DNA of 54,675 nucleotides. It comes from Triangularia verruculosa (lineage: Eukaryota; Ascomycota; Sordariomycetes; Sordariales; Podosporaceae). The notes beneath the pieces were generated by a model. It was given only the letters and a program-made list of their open reading frames with translations, was not told the DNA's origin and did not search any database. A program made the translations under genes and the position numbers. Below are positions 1 to 12,136 of this stretch, in pieces. Location of the stretch: the NCBI GenBank assembly GCA_033296885.1, contig MU864046.1, positions 1-54,675 of the forward strand. Reading direction: 5' to 3'. Within the stretch, counting starts at the first letter, position 1, and the number at the start of each line of letters is the position of its first letter.

Positions 1-881
1 GAGCCAGGGAGGGTTGGGTGTGGAAGTCTGGTAGGTTCAAAGATAGGCGCATGCGCGGCTTCTTAGGGTGCCCGGTAACTGTGTGCTCCGACCTAGTTGA
101 TGGTCGCTTTTGGAACGCTGTCGCGTCCTCCACGCTCGACATCATGGAGGGGGATGACTTTCTCTGGGCTAGCAGGCGCTTAGGAGCTGGACAACGTGGA
201 TATTTTAAGGGAGCAGCCGGACGGCATTCATGATATAGGCGAGCGCAAGGCGCTTGTAGGGACACTGGAGGACGAAGCATACTTCATTTCACCCAACGCA
301 AGGGATGCAGCTGCCTGTCAGAATGCGGTAACCCTTTTCCGCATCCGGCTAGCTCGCTCAATAGCTCTGTTATTCAAAGACTACACAATGCAAGGGATGC
401 CCTTAAGTATCCTCCCCGCCCCGATACATGTCGCCAGCTAGGAGCACCATCTCCAGACTCGGAATCAAGCCAAAAAAACCATGCTCGACTTTCTGGATTA
501 GGAGATACGCCTCCGTCTGCATCTTCTACAACAACCTGGCGAATCACAACGACTTGCAGGGGTCAGATGAAGGGGGTTGGCAAGAACGGTCCTCAACTGT
601 CTCTACTAGAGGGTGCCCTCTCGCTTCTCTTCTTTCTCTTTTGGTTGCACAGTCATATTAGCCATTCAAAGCAACCCAGCAAATCAAAATTGTTACGCTG
701 CCACGGATGAAAAAGCAGAACCAACGGCGAGGTTGAGAAAAGACGGAGTTTCATATCCTGTTCCAGCCTTTTCTCTGCTGCTGTCGTACTCTTTGGCAGA
801 TCGTGCAACTTAAAGAAGCACCCATACAGGCGAACCCTGCTCCTATTTGAGGTTATTGTTCTATAAGTCATAACCCTCAAT
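1..881. other. Intergenic region without a convincing gene
   Basis: No frame gives a recognisable protein. On the minus strand between about 520 and 200 there are short protein-like stretches broken by several stops; they are too decayed to assign. The region lies downstream of the broken HET-NACHT gene. Confidence 0.6.
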
Positions 882-3800
882 TTAAGTACGAGTACAAACG
901 AAAACCTCCTCTGCGAATTTGTGTTCCCGAGCCCTCCTCTCCCTGAGCCATATCCGCTCCTCGTTCCGGACATACTCCTTGATCCTAGCCCCGACCTTAG
1001 ACGGGCTGAGGCTACGACACAATACTAACTTAATTGGCTCCGCGCCCAACAGCCGCTCCGCCTCGACGTAGAACAACCCGTCCATCTTCTCAAAGTAGTA
1101 TACCTTCCTGTGCTCAATGACGGCCGCGGTGTTACTCAACTCACTCGCAGCCACAGCAGCAAATCGAAGCACAGCCGTCTCCAGCACCGGCACGACGTTC
1201 CCCCAGGATGTAGTTGATCCTGAACACTTGATGTTACCTGTCTCGAGACATTTGGTGGTGATGTATGCAAAAGTAGCGCAGTCCCTAGAGTCGGCGAGAA
1301 AGCCTAGCCAAGAGCTTTTCCCCTGGCACGGAATCCGAAAGCATCTGTCCAAATCGGTCTCGTGGGGCCAGGCAATGAGAAGATATTTTCCTTTGGGGTC
1401 GACGCCGGTGTGCTTCAGCATAATCAAGATGTCCCGGATGAGCTTCATCACGTACACGCGAAGCGAGCTAGAAGGCAGAGCCAGTAGCCAGTCCTTGACG
1501 CTCGTTGGTTCTTGTCTCAAGAACTCGAGGATGTTATGCGTGCAGACTAGGGTGGTCCAGTAGGAGCGGTGGTTAGGGTCGATGGATGATGATGCGAACA
1601 CTGGCAGCAGGTCGGCTAGCATCTCTCGAATGGTTACCCGTCTGCATACGCCGGTGCAGAGGCTAACCTGGACGCCGAAAGGGTCTTCTAGAAATAGTAC
1701 GAGCTTGCCAGTGTCGTTTGCTGGATCCAGCTTTTCCTGCTTCAAGGTGCGTCCAGGGAATTTCCGCCAGGTCACGTTGGCTTGAAAGAGTACTGGCGCG
1801 TTGGAGACGCCAACCTGGGATCCGACTTGACGCTCTGCTTGTGCCCAGTGGGAAACGCGGGTTCCGAGATCATGGAAGGATTCACGGGACTTGTCCCACC
1901 ATTCATTTTCGTCCCTGATGCACTCGCAATTCACGGTTACCATCGTTGCAACTTGGATCAATTCGCGCGGATGGAATTCTCTGAGGTTTGTGTCGTGCTT
2001 GAAACTCCCGTACGGGCACCAGTGAAAGTTTGAGAAGTCGTTGTGCTCAATGATTGGAGAAGAGATGAGACCGCCACCCAGATGAATGCCGAGTATTTGT
2101 GGGCCATTGGCCGCTAAGAGCAACTTTCCGGGGCCCCAGGTATCGATCAAGTCTTCAGCACTGGCGAGCAAATCGTAACGAAGTAACGGGTTCGTGACGT
2201 GGCCATGAGGAATTGTGCCAGGCGGTACCCAGGTAAAGCACATAACCGGACTATCCAGCATGTCTCCAACGCACGAGAGGTTGCTGAGTTGCGCCTCAAT
2301 AGCTCCGTGGATATCTGCAACGCCTAAGCTAGCGCCACAGAGAGTGACCTTCCGCACTGGAGCGTCGAGAAAGAACAGCTCTAGAACCCCAGCGTGACCC
2401 TGGCTATAGGAAATGAATGCCAAGCAAAGGGCCTGGGTCGCGAGGGCCGTATAGTGGAGGAGTTCGGTGCTGGAGTCGGCCTGTTGCCAGTTTTCAGATC
2501 CCACAAACGGTTGAAGAATATCCGACAGGGCAGTAGCCAAGGTATGGCATTCGCCTCGCTGCAGTTTAAGTGTTTCAAAAGACCCTATACTGTCCAAAGA
2601 CAAATAGAGACTTTCGATGGAGGCGAAGTGGATCTTTTTCATTGCAATAACGCTTTGATCGCCGCCTCCTGGTTTATATAGCATCGTGAAAGAGTTGCAG
2701 CACAGCCCAGCCCGTTGAACGTTGCCCAATGCTAGACATAGCTGCCGAAGGGCACGGAGAGTTCTAGCTATTAGAACTGATGTGTCACGGGTCTCGTTAG
2801 GCGAAGAGTATGAAATCAGAGCTTCCAAAGTCTCCGAGTTTTCGGTCCCCAAGAAATTAGCGGAGCCATTCCAGCTGTCTTGGTGTCTAGATACGGGCGC
2901 AATACCCGCTAGACCACAAAGCTCTTGGACTAGCCTTTCCATCTGCCGTTGACCATCAATCGACTGGGAATCGGCGAGTGAATTACCATCATTTGTTGAC
3001 AAAGAATTGGCAGGCAAATCGCACGTATCGACAAAGCGGTGGACGCAGTCAGGGATATGTTTGTTGACATCAATAGCAGCGGCTTCCACATCCCGGGGCT
3101 TAAAGAAAATCCAGGGGGAATCCAATTTCTGCTCAAGCAGGATGCTGGCGATTTTTTCATTACTGAAGCCGATATCCCTGAGCTCTTGTACCCAAGGATA
3201 TCCCAGAATGACCTCATCGAAGTGCCCTCGGAGGAAGCGACCTAGGACCCGCGCGTTTTTGGCTAAGAGAGCCTCTTCCACCGTTGATGGAGGATTTAAG
3301 AATGACTCGAAACTGGACTTGAAAGTCTCCAAGGCCGACCCTTCGGTGAAGAGTCGCACAAGGGACTCAATTTGCTCCGAAGGGTCAACAGGTTGGTCCT
3401 TCTCGTTTTCTCCATCAGAGTCTCCAAATTCGTCTTCGTCAACGTCGGTGCTGACATCCTGCTTGGGGGCGGAGATTTGTGACGAACCCTGAGGCTTCAG
3501 GGTTTTGTGCTCGACTCGTGACTGGTTAGGCTGATTTGTGGGAGGTAAGGGAGCGGACGGTCCGCTGAATATCTCCCAAATCTTGAGGGTGGTCGCTTCT
3601 CGCTGCGACTGTAACCGCAGGAAACGAATGGCCTGACGAAACTGGTCGCTTGTATTCATCGCCTCTTTGCGGAGATCGCTGAGATACATCTTGAGGAGTA
3701 GGTCATGGTTGAGTGTGAAGCGGTCTTTACTGAGTTTGGTCATCGCTTGCGAGTAAAGAGATGCCAACTTCCTATCCTCGGATAGCGCACTTGCTAGTAC

Positions 3801-5546
3801 TTGAGCTGCGTCCTGGTGAGCGACAAGGGACCTAGCTGTTGTGGCGCTATATTCGGACCCTACCGTACTGAAAACAGTTGGGTTATCAGATATGTCCGAA
3901 TTCACAGAGCGGGAATCGTCCAGGGCGATCTGGTTGGGCCATGGTAGTTCTTCGACGATTTGAAGAGCATGCCAGCTCTCAACATCATCCTTACTGAGCT
4001 CTTGTATGACGAGAGCAACCCAGAGGAACGTGCCGTTTGCCTTCTGGTGCAGAATATCCCGCACTTGATTCTTCAACGAGGCGTCGTCCTGAAGCGATGC
4101 GAGACCTGATAGCTTGTCGTCGATATACGCATGGATGGCGTGAGACACTTGTATCGCATTCGCTTTTAACTCGAGACTAAGTCTCGTCCGCCCAACATCA
4201 GGTTTCAGCTTTCCCTCAATAAGAACTTCGTTCCGACTTGATAAGAGCCACTTGACGCGTCCTGGTGAGATGCGGACGATGAAGTCCAAAAGCTTGGGTA
4301 GGTCGGTAACGCATTCGTCAAGGGCATCAATGACCAAGTAGGTGACCTTCAAGTTCGGGTCTTCTAACATTTCCCACAAAATCTTCGACAGAGCGACCCA
4401 CGCAACTGCGTCTTCGGAGAGGGATTTACTCGCGTCGCTATACTCCTGCAGATGTAAGAGGAGACGTGGTTACTGGCGGGCCAGGAGGTAGATCAAGCCC
4501 CGTAATATAGCAGTTGCGTTATTAATACGCGAATCGGTGGCTTAACAGAAGAAATACGCCAAGTTACAGCAGTGCCTATCAGTGATAGTAGCTTCCTCAA
4601 GTTCTTTGATGATGCCACATAGCAACATGGTCTTGCCTTTACCCGGATCTCCCTTAATCCAGAATAGTCGGCTCTCCGGCAGATTACGCCATCGGTTAAA
4701 GTCTGGGTTGTCGAGGATCCAGCGGTAAGCGTTGGTTACCAGGCCGCCCTTTGCCTCTTCGATACGCTTCTTGTCAAGGCGCGGGTCAGTGGAGCGCAGG
4801 TCGGCAAGACAGTCCTCCTTCCCAATCTTCTCTCGCAACCGCTCAAGGGCCTTCTCTTTTCCTTCGCCGTAGATAAGAGGCAGATGGACGTCGAAGATAC
4901 CGAAAAGCGAGTATGCCATGTCTTCTTCACGTATTGTATTACGTTGCTTCATCCATGCCATCCGGTCATAGACACTGAAATCAGACAAAGGACTACCTCG
5001 GAGGGCCTCGAGGGGAACTTCCGTCACGTCGTGGATCATTTGCTCTAGAGAGTTCCTGTCCCCAATACGCACTTTCTCCCTTGAAAAGAACTCCACTGAT
5101 GTCGGAGCAATGAGCTCTTGGAGGGTCCATCCTCGAGTAAACCATCTGCATCTCCGAAAAGCCCATTTCCAACTATGGATGCCGTCGGCGTCTCGCTTGC
5201 ATGTTGAGACGTCTGTGAGATAGACATAGCACTTAGCCGCATCGCGATACCACCTGAACATAAAGTTGATCGCCTCCTGAAGCTCAGTGCTGTTGGACTT
5301 ATCGATACAGTATATGTCCACCCAGAAGAATTTCAGCCCGTTACGCCCAGCTTAATCTACGCAAAACCGGATCTTATTGTAGCCGAATTTGCTTACGGCT
5401 CTACCGTCCTCTAAATCTTTATAGCTGACTTCCTCCTCATCGGGCCCCCATGTATATGAAAGAATCGTATATAGCGGAATCTTGTCGCTGGGTAGGTCCT
5501 TCGTCGGGCGGATCTCGCCGGTATTATCACGTTCCAGGAGACGTAT
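882..5546 (-). pseudogene. HET-NACHT incompatibility-type protein, broken by nonsense and start-loss changes
   Basis: One frame runs from 5546 to 882, about 1,554 codons without an intron. It opens with the usual HET-protein start 'xRLLER', followed by 'YTILSYTWG' and the HET-block 'RGWTLQELIAP'. A NACHT P-loop 'GDPGKGKT' lies near 4650 and a Walker B 'LVIDALDEC' near 4340. The C-terminal ~1,000 residues are neither WD40 nor ankyrin repeats and I do not recognise them. The expected ATG is ATA (5546-5544). In-frame TAA codons lie at 5354-5352, 4544-4542 and 4472-4470, each where a Gln codon is expected. Related fungal proteins (HET-E class) control cell death after fusion with unlike strains. 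The 1,165-codon stretch after the last stop stays open, so a truncated product cannot be excluded. Family assignment is secure; the pseudogene call is strong. Confidence 0.88.
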
Positions 5547-6748
5547 GGTTCGGGACCGCCGAGGCTCGGCCGGAAAGGTGAAAGGGCGGAGCGGTAGGTG
5601 CGATAGATGGACGAGGATATTTGCGATCTACGGGAATAAAATAATCAGAAACTGAAGTAAATAGCGCGCCGCGATTATCTGGTGTTGGAATTTATCTTAC
5701 TAGGTAGTTATAGTATATAAGGAAAACCCTTTATAATATATCTAAAAACTATTGCGGGCTTCGACCAATTGTGATGAGGGGCGCGCAAGGGTAGAGTAGG
5801 AGAAGGCAAGCTGTTCAGAGATGCAGCTGCTACTCGAGAGAAACACGGGACGGTTGACCACGGTATTGCGAGTCTCGGTAGGCTCGAAGCTTTGAAGTGA
5901 TTAATGTTGCTATCGTAATCGGCTTTGGGCTTCCTCGACCCCTCATGTTGGGCGTTGATGGATTGGCAACCAGACAGCGCACGTAAGAGCACGGGACGTC
6001 CCGAACCAATCAGAACTAATTATCTTGTGAAGGTAACTCGTTGAGACAGTCCGAAAGCCAGCACCTTGCCGTGCACCGGTTTGGCTACACCCTATCACAA
6101 CCCAGACCAACCTTCAGAGAATCACTCTCAGAGAGACTGGGCTCTGGAACCGCCACAATCTTGTAAGTACCTTGAAGTACTATTACGCTTGAATTTAAGT
6201 CCCATACAAACGAATAACTATAAATGCTACCAATAAGCTACAATATTGAGACGATTCCTACTACTTGTAAGCCAGTGCACCCCCCAAATTGCCACGTAGA
6301 CCCACACCCTAATACCTACTGTCTCGGCCAAAGAGCCCAGAAGCGCATTTCCTAAGCCATCTGGCCAGTAGCTCAACTTGCAGTGGGCCAATTGCCAGTT
6401 GTTCAATTGAAGAAGGTTGTCCGGCCTCACGTTAGAGAGGCTAATAGTTAAAAAAGGAATAACGTGCGTGATAAGCGAGCGCAACAGACAAGCGAGCGCA
6501 ACACTTTCCATGCGTCGTACCACCTCCGCCTTCAACACTCATTTCCTCCACAACCCAACATGGTATCGCCGTCAAATGAAGCACGATTAAATCTGGCTCT
6601 CCAGGCTCTTCAAAACTCGTGGGTTCTCTTCTTCTCTTGAGGCATCATCCGCTGCAACATGAGGGTGTCAAGGAGCGTATGACTCATTATCTGATGCTGC
6701 TAACCTACGGTCCCATTAGGTGTCACAGCCCTAACCCAGGTGACTGCG
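5547..6748. other. Intergenic region, no gene seen
   Basis: A locally AT-rich stretch (about 5630-5760) lies directly upstream of the lost HET-NACHT start and may be its old promoter. In the HET frame, codons upstream of the expected start (5546 to about 5610) stay open up to a TAG, so the original start could have been further upstream. The rest holds only short random frames. Confidence 0.5.
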
Positions 6749-6858
6749 TGTGACGAACCCCTATCCAGAACCTCTGAAAGGGATACACAGCTGAAGGTAA
6801 CTTCTACACGTATGGTTCGGTGCAGCTAAGAAGTGCACAACAATAGACTTGTCTCAAT
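6749..6858. repeat. Direct repeat copy 1, LTR-like fragment
   Basis: About 110 bp beginning TGTGACGA and ending in GACTTGTCTCAAT match 7085-7195 closely, with small indels and substitutions. Similarity stops abruptly after the CTCAAT. It looks like a truncated second copy of the element at 7085. Confidence 0.65.
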
Positions 6859-7084
6859 GTAATCACAATGCTCCTGATTGTAACGGGCTGAGCCCTGGCA
6901 TGGACCTCGGCAACCCTCGGCCTTGATGAAGCTATTCCCAGAACATGCACAGACCACTACTCCAGAACCTTCTCTCACCGCGCACTGGCCAACGCGCTTA
7001 GCCATATCAGAGGCTCATGTCGTCAAACCTTCTCTTTCTCTTTTCCTTTTCTTCTCCAAGTTCAGTGTACTCGTAGAGTGGCCT

Positions 7085-7443
7085 AGTGTGACGATCCCCT
7101 ATCCAGAACCTCTGAAAGGGATAACAGTTGAAGGTAACTTCTAGATAATAGATCGGTGCAGCCAAAAGGTGCACAACAATAGACTTGTCTCAATCTCGTA
7201 CTTGTAAGCTTGTACTCGAACTTGTATTGCAAACTGCGGAACTATCTACAGCTAGCTAGTTCCTCCGTATATATAGACCTTCATCCGTCGTGCTCACTCT
7301 GCTCAGTGACTGAGCACACTGAGCACGCTTCCTTTCACCTGATTGGTTAGCTCAGTGTCTCATCCCTGATTGGTCCCTATTTATCCTGGGTCCATATCTA
7401 TCCCGGACCAATCGTTATTTCGTCCTTGTGCCAAGGTTGTAAC
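7085..7443. mobile_element. Putative solo LTR or LTR remnant
   Basis: The segment starts TGTGACGATCCC and could end ...TTGTAACA at 7443, giving TG...CA ends over about 359 bp. It contains a TATA-like TATATATAGA near 7268 and shares its first ~110 bp with 6749-6858. These are features of retrotransposon LTRs. I see no target-site duplication at these borders and no reverse transcriptase or integrase reading frame nearby, so the exact ends are uncertain. Confidence 0.4.
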
Positions 7444-7671
7444 AGTTTTGGAATAGACTAGACGTAACGCGTCTTGACCATACATTCTACATGATGTTAG
7501 AGATATTCGGGTTGGGTCAGTAGATGAGATAGGTTTGATGTTTGAGATGCGAAGTTAAGTTGCTAGAGCATGAATTTTTCGTGAGAGAATATTTTGAGAG
7601 GAGTCTTGGACTAGCGTTATAGAATAAGCTTGTAAGAGTACTATCAGTAGCGAGTGAGTAAACCATTAGCA

Positions 7672-7850
7672 GGGTGAGCAGACTATGAGTAACCTAGAGT
7701 AGCCCTAAGTACGGTGAGCAAACCCTGAGCAGACCCTGAGCAGACCCTGAGCGAGGTGAGCAGACCTTGAGCAATCCCTGAGCGAGGTGAGGAGACCCTG
7801 AGCAATCTCTAAGCGAGGTGAGCAAACCGGAGCCGAAGATGAGCCGGTCC
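7672..7850. repeat. GAGC-type minisatellite
   Basis: Imperfect tandem copies built on 'ccctgagca(ga/at)' alternate with 'gcgaggtgagca', giving a ~11 bp sub-period and a ~31-32 bp higher-order unit (clearest at about 7755-7820). It has no coding potential. It follows the LTR-like element and may be part of its leader. Confidence 0.7.
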
Positions 7851-8434
7851 TGAGCTCCGCCTAATTCAGGTTAGATAAAGCGGCGAGGAGTTACGTGGCG
7901 AATTGTGTCCAGATTCCGGTGTTATAACAGTGAATGCGTCTAGCAACGCCGGCTTGTTCTTTTTGAGTCAAACATTTATTGATAAAGTGTTAGGTAGGTA
8001 CATTACCCTCATATCCGCAAGATATCAAAATCTCGAGGTCGGGGTTTACCAGGATTCGGCGGTATGTTTAAAGGCGAAGAAGTATGAATTCCGTTGTGAA
8101 CCTCTACATACCTACCATGTTGACATTGTAAGACATTTGACCTCCTACCTACTCGAGTCTTTCAATACCACGCCAGGTGGTCGTGGGTTCTGTTACACAA
8201 ACAATCCTCCATTCGAAATGCCCTGAGGAGCTGCCCGGTTACCATGTCAGGTTACTACTAAAATGCGGTAGGTAGGCAAGTTGAGAAGTCAGGATGGGTC
8301 GCTAATAGAAGTGACTGCCCTGGTCTGATTTACCGCTAGGGCGGGTGGAGGCCGAATCGACCAAGATAGGTAATTATGCTATCATAACATCAGTCCCAGT
8401 CCCGTTTTGAACAGCCGCTCTTGTATTTACATAC

Positions 8435-8563
8435 CGTTCTAGTCAGAGGGTAGAAATAATCCATGAGATGGCAGGGCCTTACAGCACCTGTCTCCCAGTC
8501 TTTGATCCAGATAGTTGGTTTGGCGGTATTATAATGGCTTCTGCGTGTTGAATTTGGAACCTG
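8435..8563 (-). pseudogene. Relic exon related to the small gene at 11.4 kb
   Basis: The minus-strand translation shares the 12-residue stretch WIKDWETGAVRP, and flanking residues at lower identity, with the small reading frame at 11375-11623. Several nucleotide differences between the copies are transitions. A donor-like GTATGT follows at 8434, at nearly the same place as a GTAAGT in the other copy (11363), which suggests a shared ancestral intron. No start or other exons are seen here. Confidence 0.5.
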
Positions 8564-9048
8564 GGTAGTTATCTTGAAGTATATGATGCTGTTGATATTG
8601 ATTAAATAAAAGAAAAGGTTTAAAAGGAGTATATAGGACCGTATTTATATCCCACCAAAATATTCCATCTACCTGTCCGACCCATACGCCAAGCTTCCTG
8701 AGTACCCTGGTCTTTGGCCTATATGTAATCCCTTGAATACCGCCTTAGCGAACTGCTCCATCGAGCCTTGTCGTGATATCTTAAATGCCTTCCTGCTCCA
8801 CAATACCTTACGGTCTGTCACGGCTTGGTAGTGACCGAGTGGTTTACACTGGATGCCGGGTTAGGGTTGACTGCAGGAAGGGAGTTCCAGTGGCGCTGGC
8901 CATCTCACCAATGGAAGCCCGTCAGACAGACCCATTCAGGCGGTCTGGGTGGGCCTATCGAACCAGGAACGACAAGACACTGATTGCCTTCAATCCCCAA
9001 CTTCTACTGCGAATTCAACACGGTCCATGGCTCCGTTGCACCGTCACC

Positions 9049-10228
9049 ATGTCGTCCCTGTCGTCCCTGTCGGGCTTGATTGACTTTTCCGCCGCCGAAC
9101 CCTTATTCGCAAACGAGCAGGAGCGCGCACAGGCAGTTGGCAGGTTCCATCGCATCGTCCACCACTTCGAAGCCCTTGAGCAGCCAGCTTCTAGATACGG
9201 CGAGGGGTACAATCGTCCAGCCCTCGTTCGTCTCACATTCGAATATGCGTGTTCGCAGGAGTCGAAGGATAGGTTTCTTGGCGCGTTTTTCCGATCTCTT
9301 GCTATTGGGATGCTCGATGACCACAATGTCAACCTCAGCGACGACAGTGTAGTAGCAAACTTTCGCGAAGCCGTGTTTGGTTTTGCCGAGTTCCTTATGG
9401 CCAATCTCTTCCTCCCTCGTATGTTCATCTCCCAGCCTACTAGTCTCCTGCTGACAATTGGCAGTACGGGCGACAACGAACAAGACACCTCAACCATCTC
9501 CTGTCTACCACGCTGCTGTACAGCAAGCCCAAACGCAGGAGGACCAACAACCTATACAAGACTTTGAAGGAACACCTGAGCGTCTGTCAACCCTGCGGGG
9601 CTCCTGTCTTACCCGCGATCGTCATCGCTGCGTTATTACGCACACCTTCGACATCAGGGAGGCGCTAGAACGACTGAGGCGACCTCCGGCTACAGACGAT
9701 GATGGAAATCCCCTCGATATGAGCAACAATGGAGGTCTTGAGGTGGCGCACATTCTCCCCTATGCTTTCACAAAGGAGGAGAATGCCGAGTCGAGAAAAG
9801 CCACGATTGCCATGCTCAATATATTGGATAGTAGTGTGATGCAGATAATTGAAGGTGCCGATATGCACCGGCCATATAACGCTATTACCCTCAGCCTTGA
9901 GATGCGTCAGCGTTTTGGGCAGTTCCACGTCTTCTTCGAGCGTATAGTCGACGCAGACACTCCCCCGCATACCTATCGTATCAACAGCTTTCTCCCTTTC
10001 TCAAACCAGTTCCCTGTTACGAGGACATTATCCACGTATCCGTCGATTGACCCTCCATCGGAGCGGCTTCTCGCACTTCACTCTGCCATCGGCCACATAC
10101 TCCACCTCTCAGGCGCTGGAGCTTATATAGAGATTCTCCTTAGGGACATGGAGGCTGGGGTGGTACGGGAGGACGGCTCGACGCAGCTAGGCGATCTATT
10201 GAGTATTGCGCTGCAAATGAAGGGATAA
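9049..10228 (+). CDS. HNH-domain protein (fungal HNH_2 type)
   Basis: Two exons, 9049-9418 and 9465-10228, with a 46 bp intron (GTATGT ... CTGAC ... CAG); the spliced frame encodes 377 residues. The second exon carries a fungal HNH core: 'RDRHRCVITH', then 'LEVAHILPYAF' near residue 210, then a helical tail with 'YNAITLS'. This matches the HNH_2 family common in filamentous fungi, whose biological role is mostly unknown; nuclease activity is inferred from the fold only. The first exon ('LIDFSAAEPLFANEQERAQA') is the usual N-terminal region. An in-frame ATG at 8785 would add 88 residues, but I prefer 9049 because the intervening residues look non-conserved. It sits alone among repeats and relics. 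Confidence 0.8.
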
Positions 10229-11154
10229 GTGTCCGAGCACGACCTAAGAAGTCTGGGAATTTTGCTTCGCCCGCGTGTAAACTTGGATAAGAGTCCAAGT
10301 TTGGATAGGATATAATGGACATGCGGCGGTACATTGAAGAAATCATTAATATAGTTAATAATAGAGTCTTGATGGCTATTATCCAGATGTGTCGAAAGAA
10401 CCGGTCGGTGTTTTCTGGAGCAGCACCCAGCAAATTATGCCGAATTCAATGTGTGGCATAGAGATGTCTCGGCCTCATACTGTGTTGATTGATATAGCTC
10501 ATAAGGGTGATTAAACGCTTACTACAACCGGAGACTTGATAGTTAGAAGGATTTCCATGCAATATAGCGACGACTAGCTTATAGTGGCTTAAGGGAATAT
10601 TGTATCTCTGTGAATAGCGTTTGTGGAGAGATATGCCCTTTGTTTGGCCCTTGGCCAAGGACGTCCTTTTGGTATAACTGTTATGAGCCTGTTTAGCGTA
10701 GGGGGTCTTAGCTTACCACAAACCGCTGCGTGGCGATTGAAATATTGAAAGGCCTGGTTCAATCCCTGCCATGATTGCATTTATGTCCAGTTGGGATTTG
10801 AACATTCGCGGAAATGTACTGTCAAGCCAGTGATCTCTGCGTCGAAGTATGTAGGTATTCAAGGATGCAAAGGTAGCATGTCGAAATACAAGACGAGGAC
10901 CTTATCTTCGAAGTGCTGTGGCGAAAGCTGTTACCAACGAGTTGTCGAAGCACGGATATAACATGAAGACTCGGGTCCCCATCAGTTTGAAATTAAAGCA
11001 TGCCATCCCCAATCATAGATAGTTTATGGGAATTAGACATGCCACCAGTCTCTACATTGAAAAGATGAAATCTGAGCCCCAGTTATGAGAAATCGTCTAT
11101 TTCTTCCGGCCCAGCTAACGATCCCTCTGATCCTACACCTCGTTTGTACTATTC
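10229..11154. other. Intergenic region, no gene seen
   Basis: About 0.9 kb downstream of the HNH gene. It holds only short frames in all six readings and no tRNA-like fold. A B-box-like 'ggttcaatccc' near 10757 lacks a pairing acceptor stem. Confidence 0.6.
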
Positions 11155-11374
11155 CTAACGCAGTCCATTAGCAACAGTTTTTGACAAGAGAGCAGGTAGG
11201 TCCCAAATCAGGTCACTTACTTGACGTTCGAACTCCTTCTCTGGTGGGAACGGCATTCGTACACCCCTTTTAGTCGTTTGGGGTTCTGGTGAGGACCATA
11301 CCATTTCTATTTTGCATGAGTTATTTCTAAGCACCGAGCCAGCCAAAAAATACTGAGACTTACCAGGTTAACTT

Positions 11375-11623
11375 TCAGTGAAAGTCGTCCAGCAGCCGAC
11401 GGGGCCTTACGGCACCCGTCTCCCAATCCTTGATCCAGACGATTGGCCTTGCGGTATCATGGGGGTAACGTCTGGTGTAGAATTGGGGAGGGCGGAGAGG
11501 GGTGCCATTGGGTTTATGGCGTGATTCGATTGTCATTACCCAAACCGCATACCCTCTCAACTTTCTTTCGCATGTCTCGGCGCCGCAAGTGCAGCGGAAT
11601 TGGTGACTGTTCTCGGTGTTCAT
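11375..11623 (-). CDS. Small hypothetical protein with CxC...C motif, possibly a decayed multi-exon gene
   Basis: An ATG at 11623 opens an 82-codon frame with an N-terminal cysteine cluster 'CTCGAETCE' and the C-terminal 'WIKDWETGAVRP'. I do not recognise the family. A second copy of the last part lies at 8435-8563, so this is a real sequence family. Here the frame ends at TGA (11377-11375) just before a good donor GTAAGT (11363), whereas the other copy reads on to a donor-like site at about the same place. This TGA may therefore be a mutation. After the putative intron, the stretch down to 11155 ('MVWSSPEPQTTKRG...', another GTAAGT following) reads like a further exon. Either a short protein or a broken longer one. 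Confidence 0.4.
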   Translation of the reverse strand: MNTENSHQFRCTCGAETCERKLRGYAVWVMTIESRHKPNGTPLRPPQFYTRRYPHDTARPIVWIKDWETGAVRPRRLLDDFH

Positions 11624-11731
11624 TGTGGTTGGTGGTGATTTTAGGGTAGGTAGGTAAGGTAGTTGATGGGAGGAGAGAAAGCTGGGTCTTGTATGTGGTA
11701 TGTTTGGTACGCAATGAAAAAGAAATTTCAA

Positions 11732-12136
11732 ATGTTCTGGTGCTGAGATAAAAATTCTTCGCTCGCGATCCCTTCTGGAGTGAATTTTTGGGCAGCGGGG
11801 CGCTCGCCGCGGGGTCTGTAGTTGAGAGCAAGCGGTGAGGCTCCTAAATTTTGATAATATGTTGCCCTTTTTTCTTATCTGATAATGTGTTGCTCCTTCC
11901 CCTTATCTGTTCATATCTTCCCCCCTCGCCATGAACCATGTGATCCCAGGGCAAGCTCGGATTGAATGAGGGTGATGACCATTAAGGGTTTCTGTTAACA
12001 AAGTGTTACTGTTATATATATTTCTTGAAGACCATCAGAAAATGATCTCGTGGCGACAACCTCCGGTTTTCTTTCTTCGCAGTCGATTCGATGACTTTTT
12101 CTCTCATCATCCTTTAGAGTTCTCGGTCCTACCTAG
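11732..12136. other. Intergenic region, no gene seen
   Basis: Short random frames only. The sequence is locally AT-rich around 11850-11900 and 11990-12020. Confidence 0.5.

Noticed and set aside
200..520. Possible decayed HET-protein tail on the minus strand ('HGFFGLIPSLEMV', 'EKGYRIL').
   Set aside because: Several stops and no motif beyond chance-level resemblance; too weak to call.
7872..8226. Plus-strand frame of 107 codons at 7903-8226.
   Set aside because: No family resemblance and it sits next to repeats; treated as random.
10740..10775. B-box-like 'ggttcaatccc' suggesting a tRNA gene.
   Set aside because: No acceptor stem, anticodon stem or A box at the right spacing.
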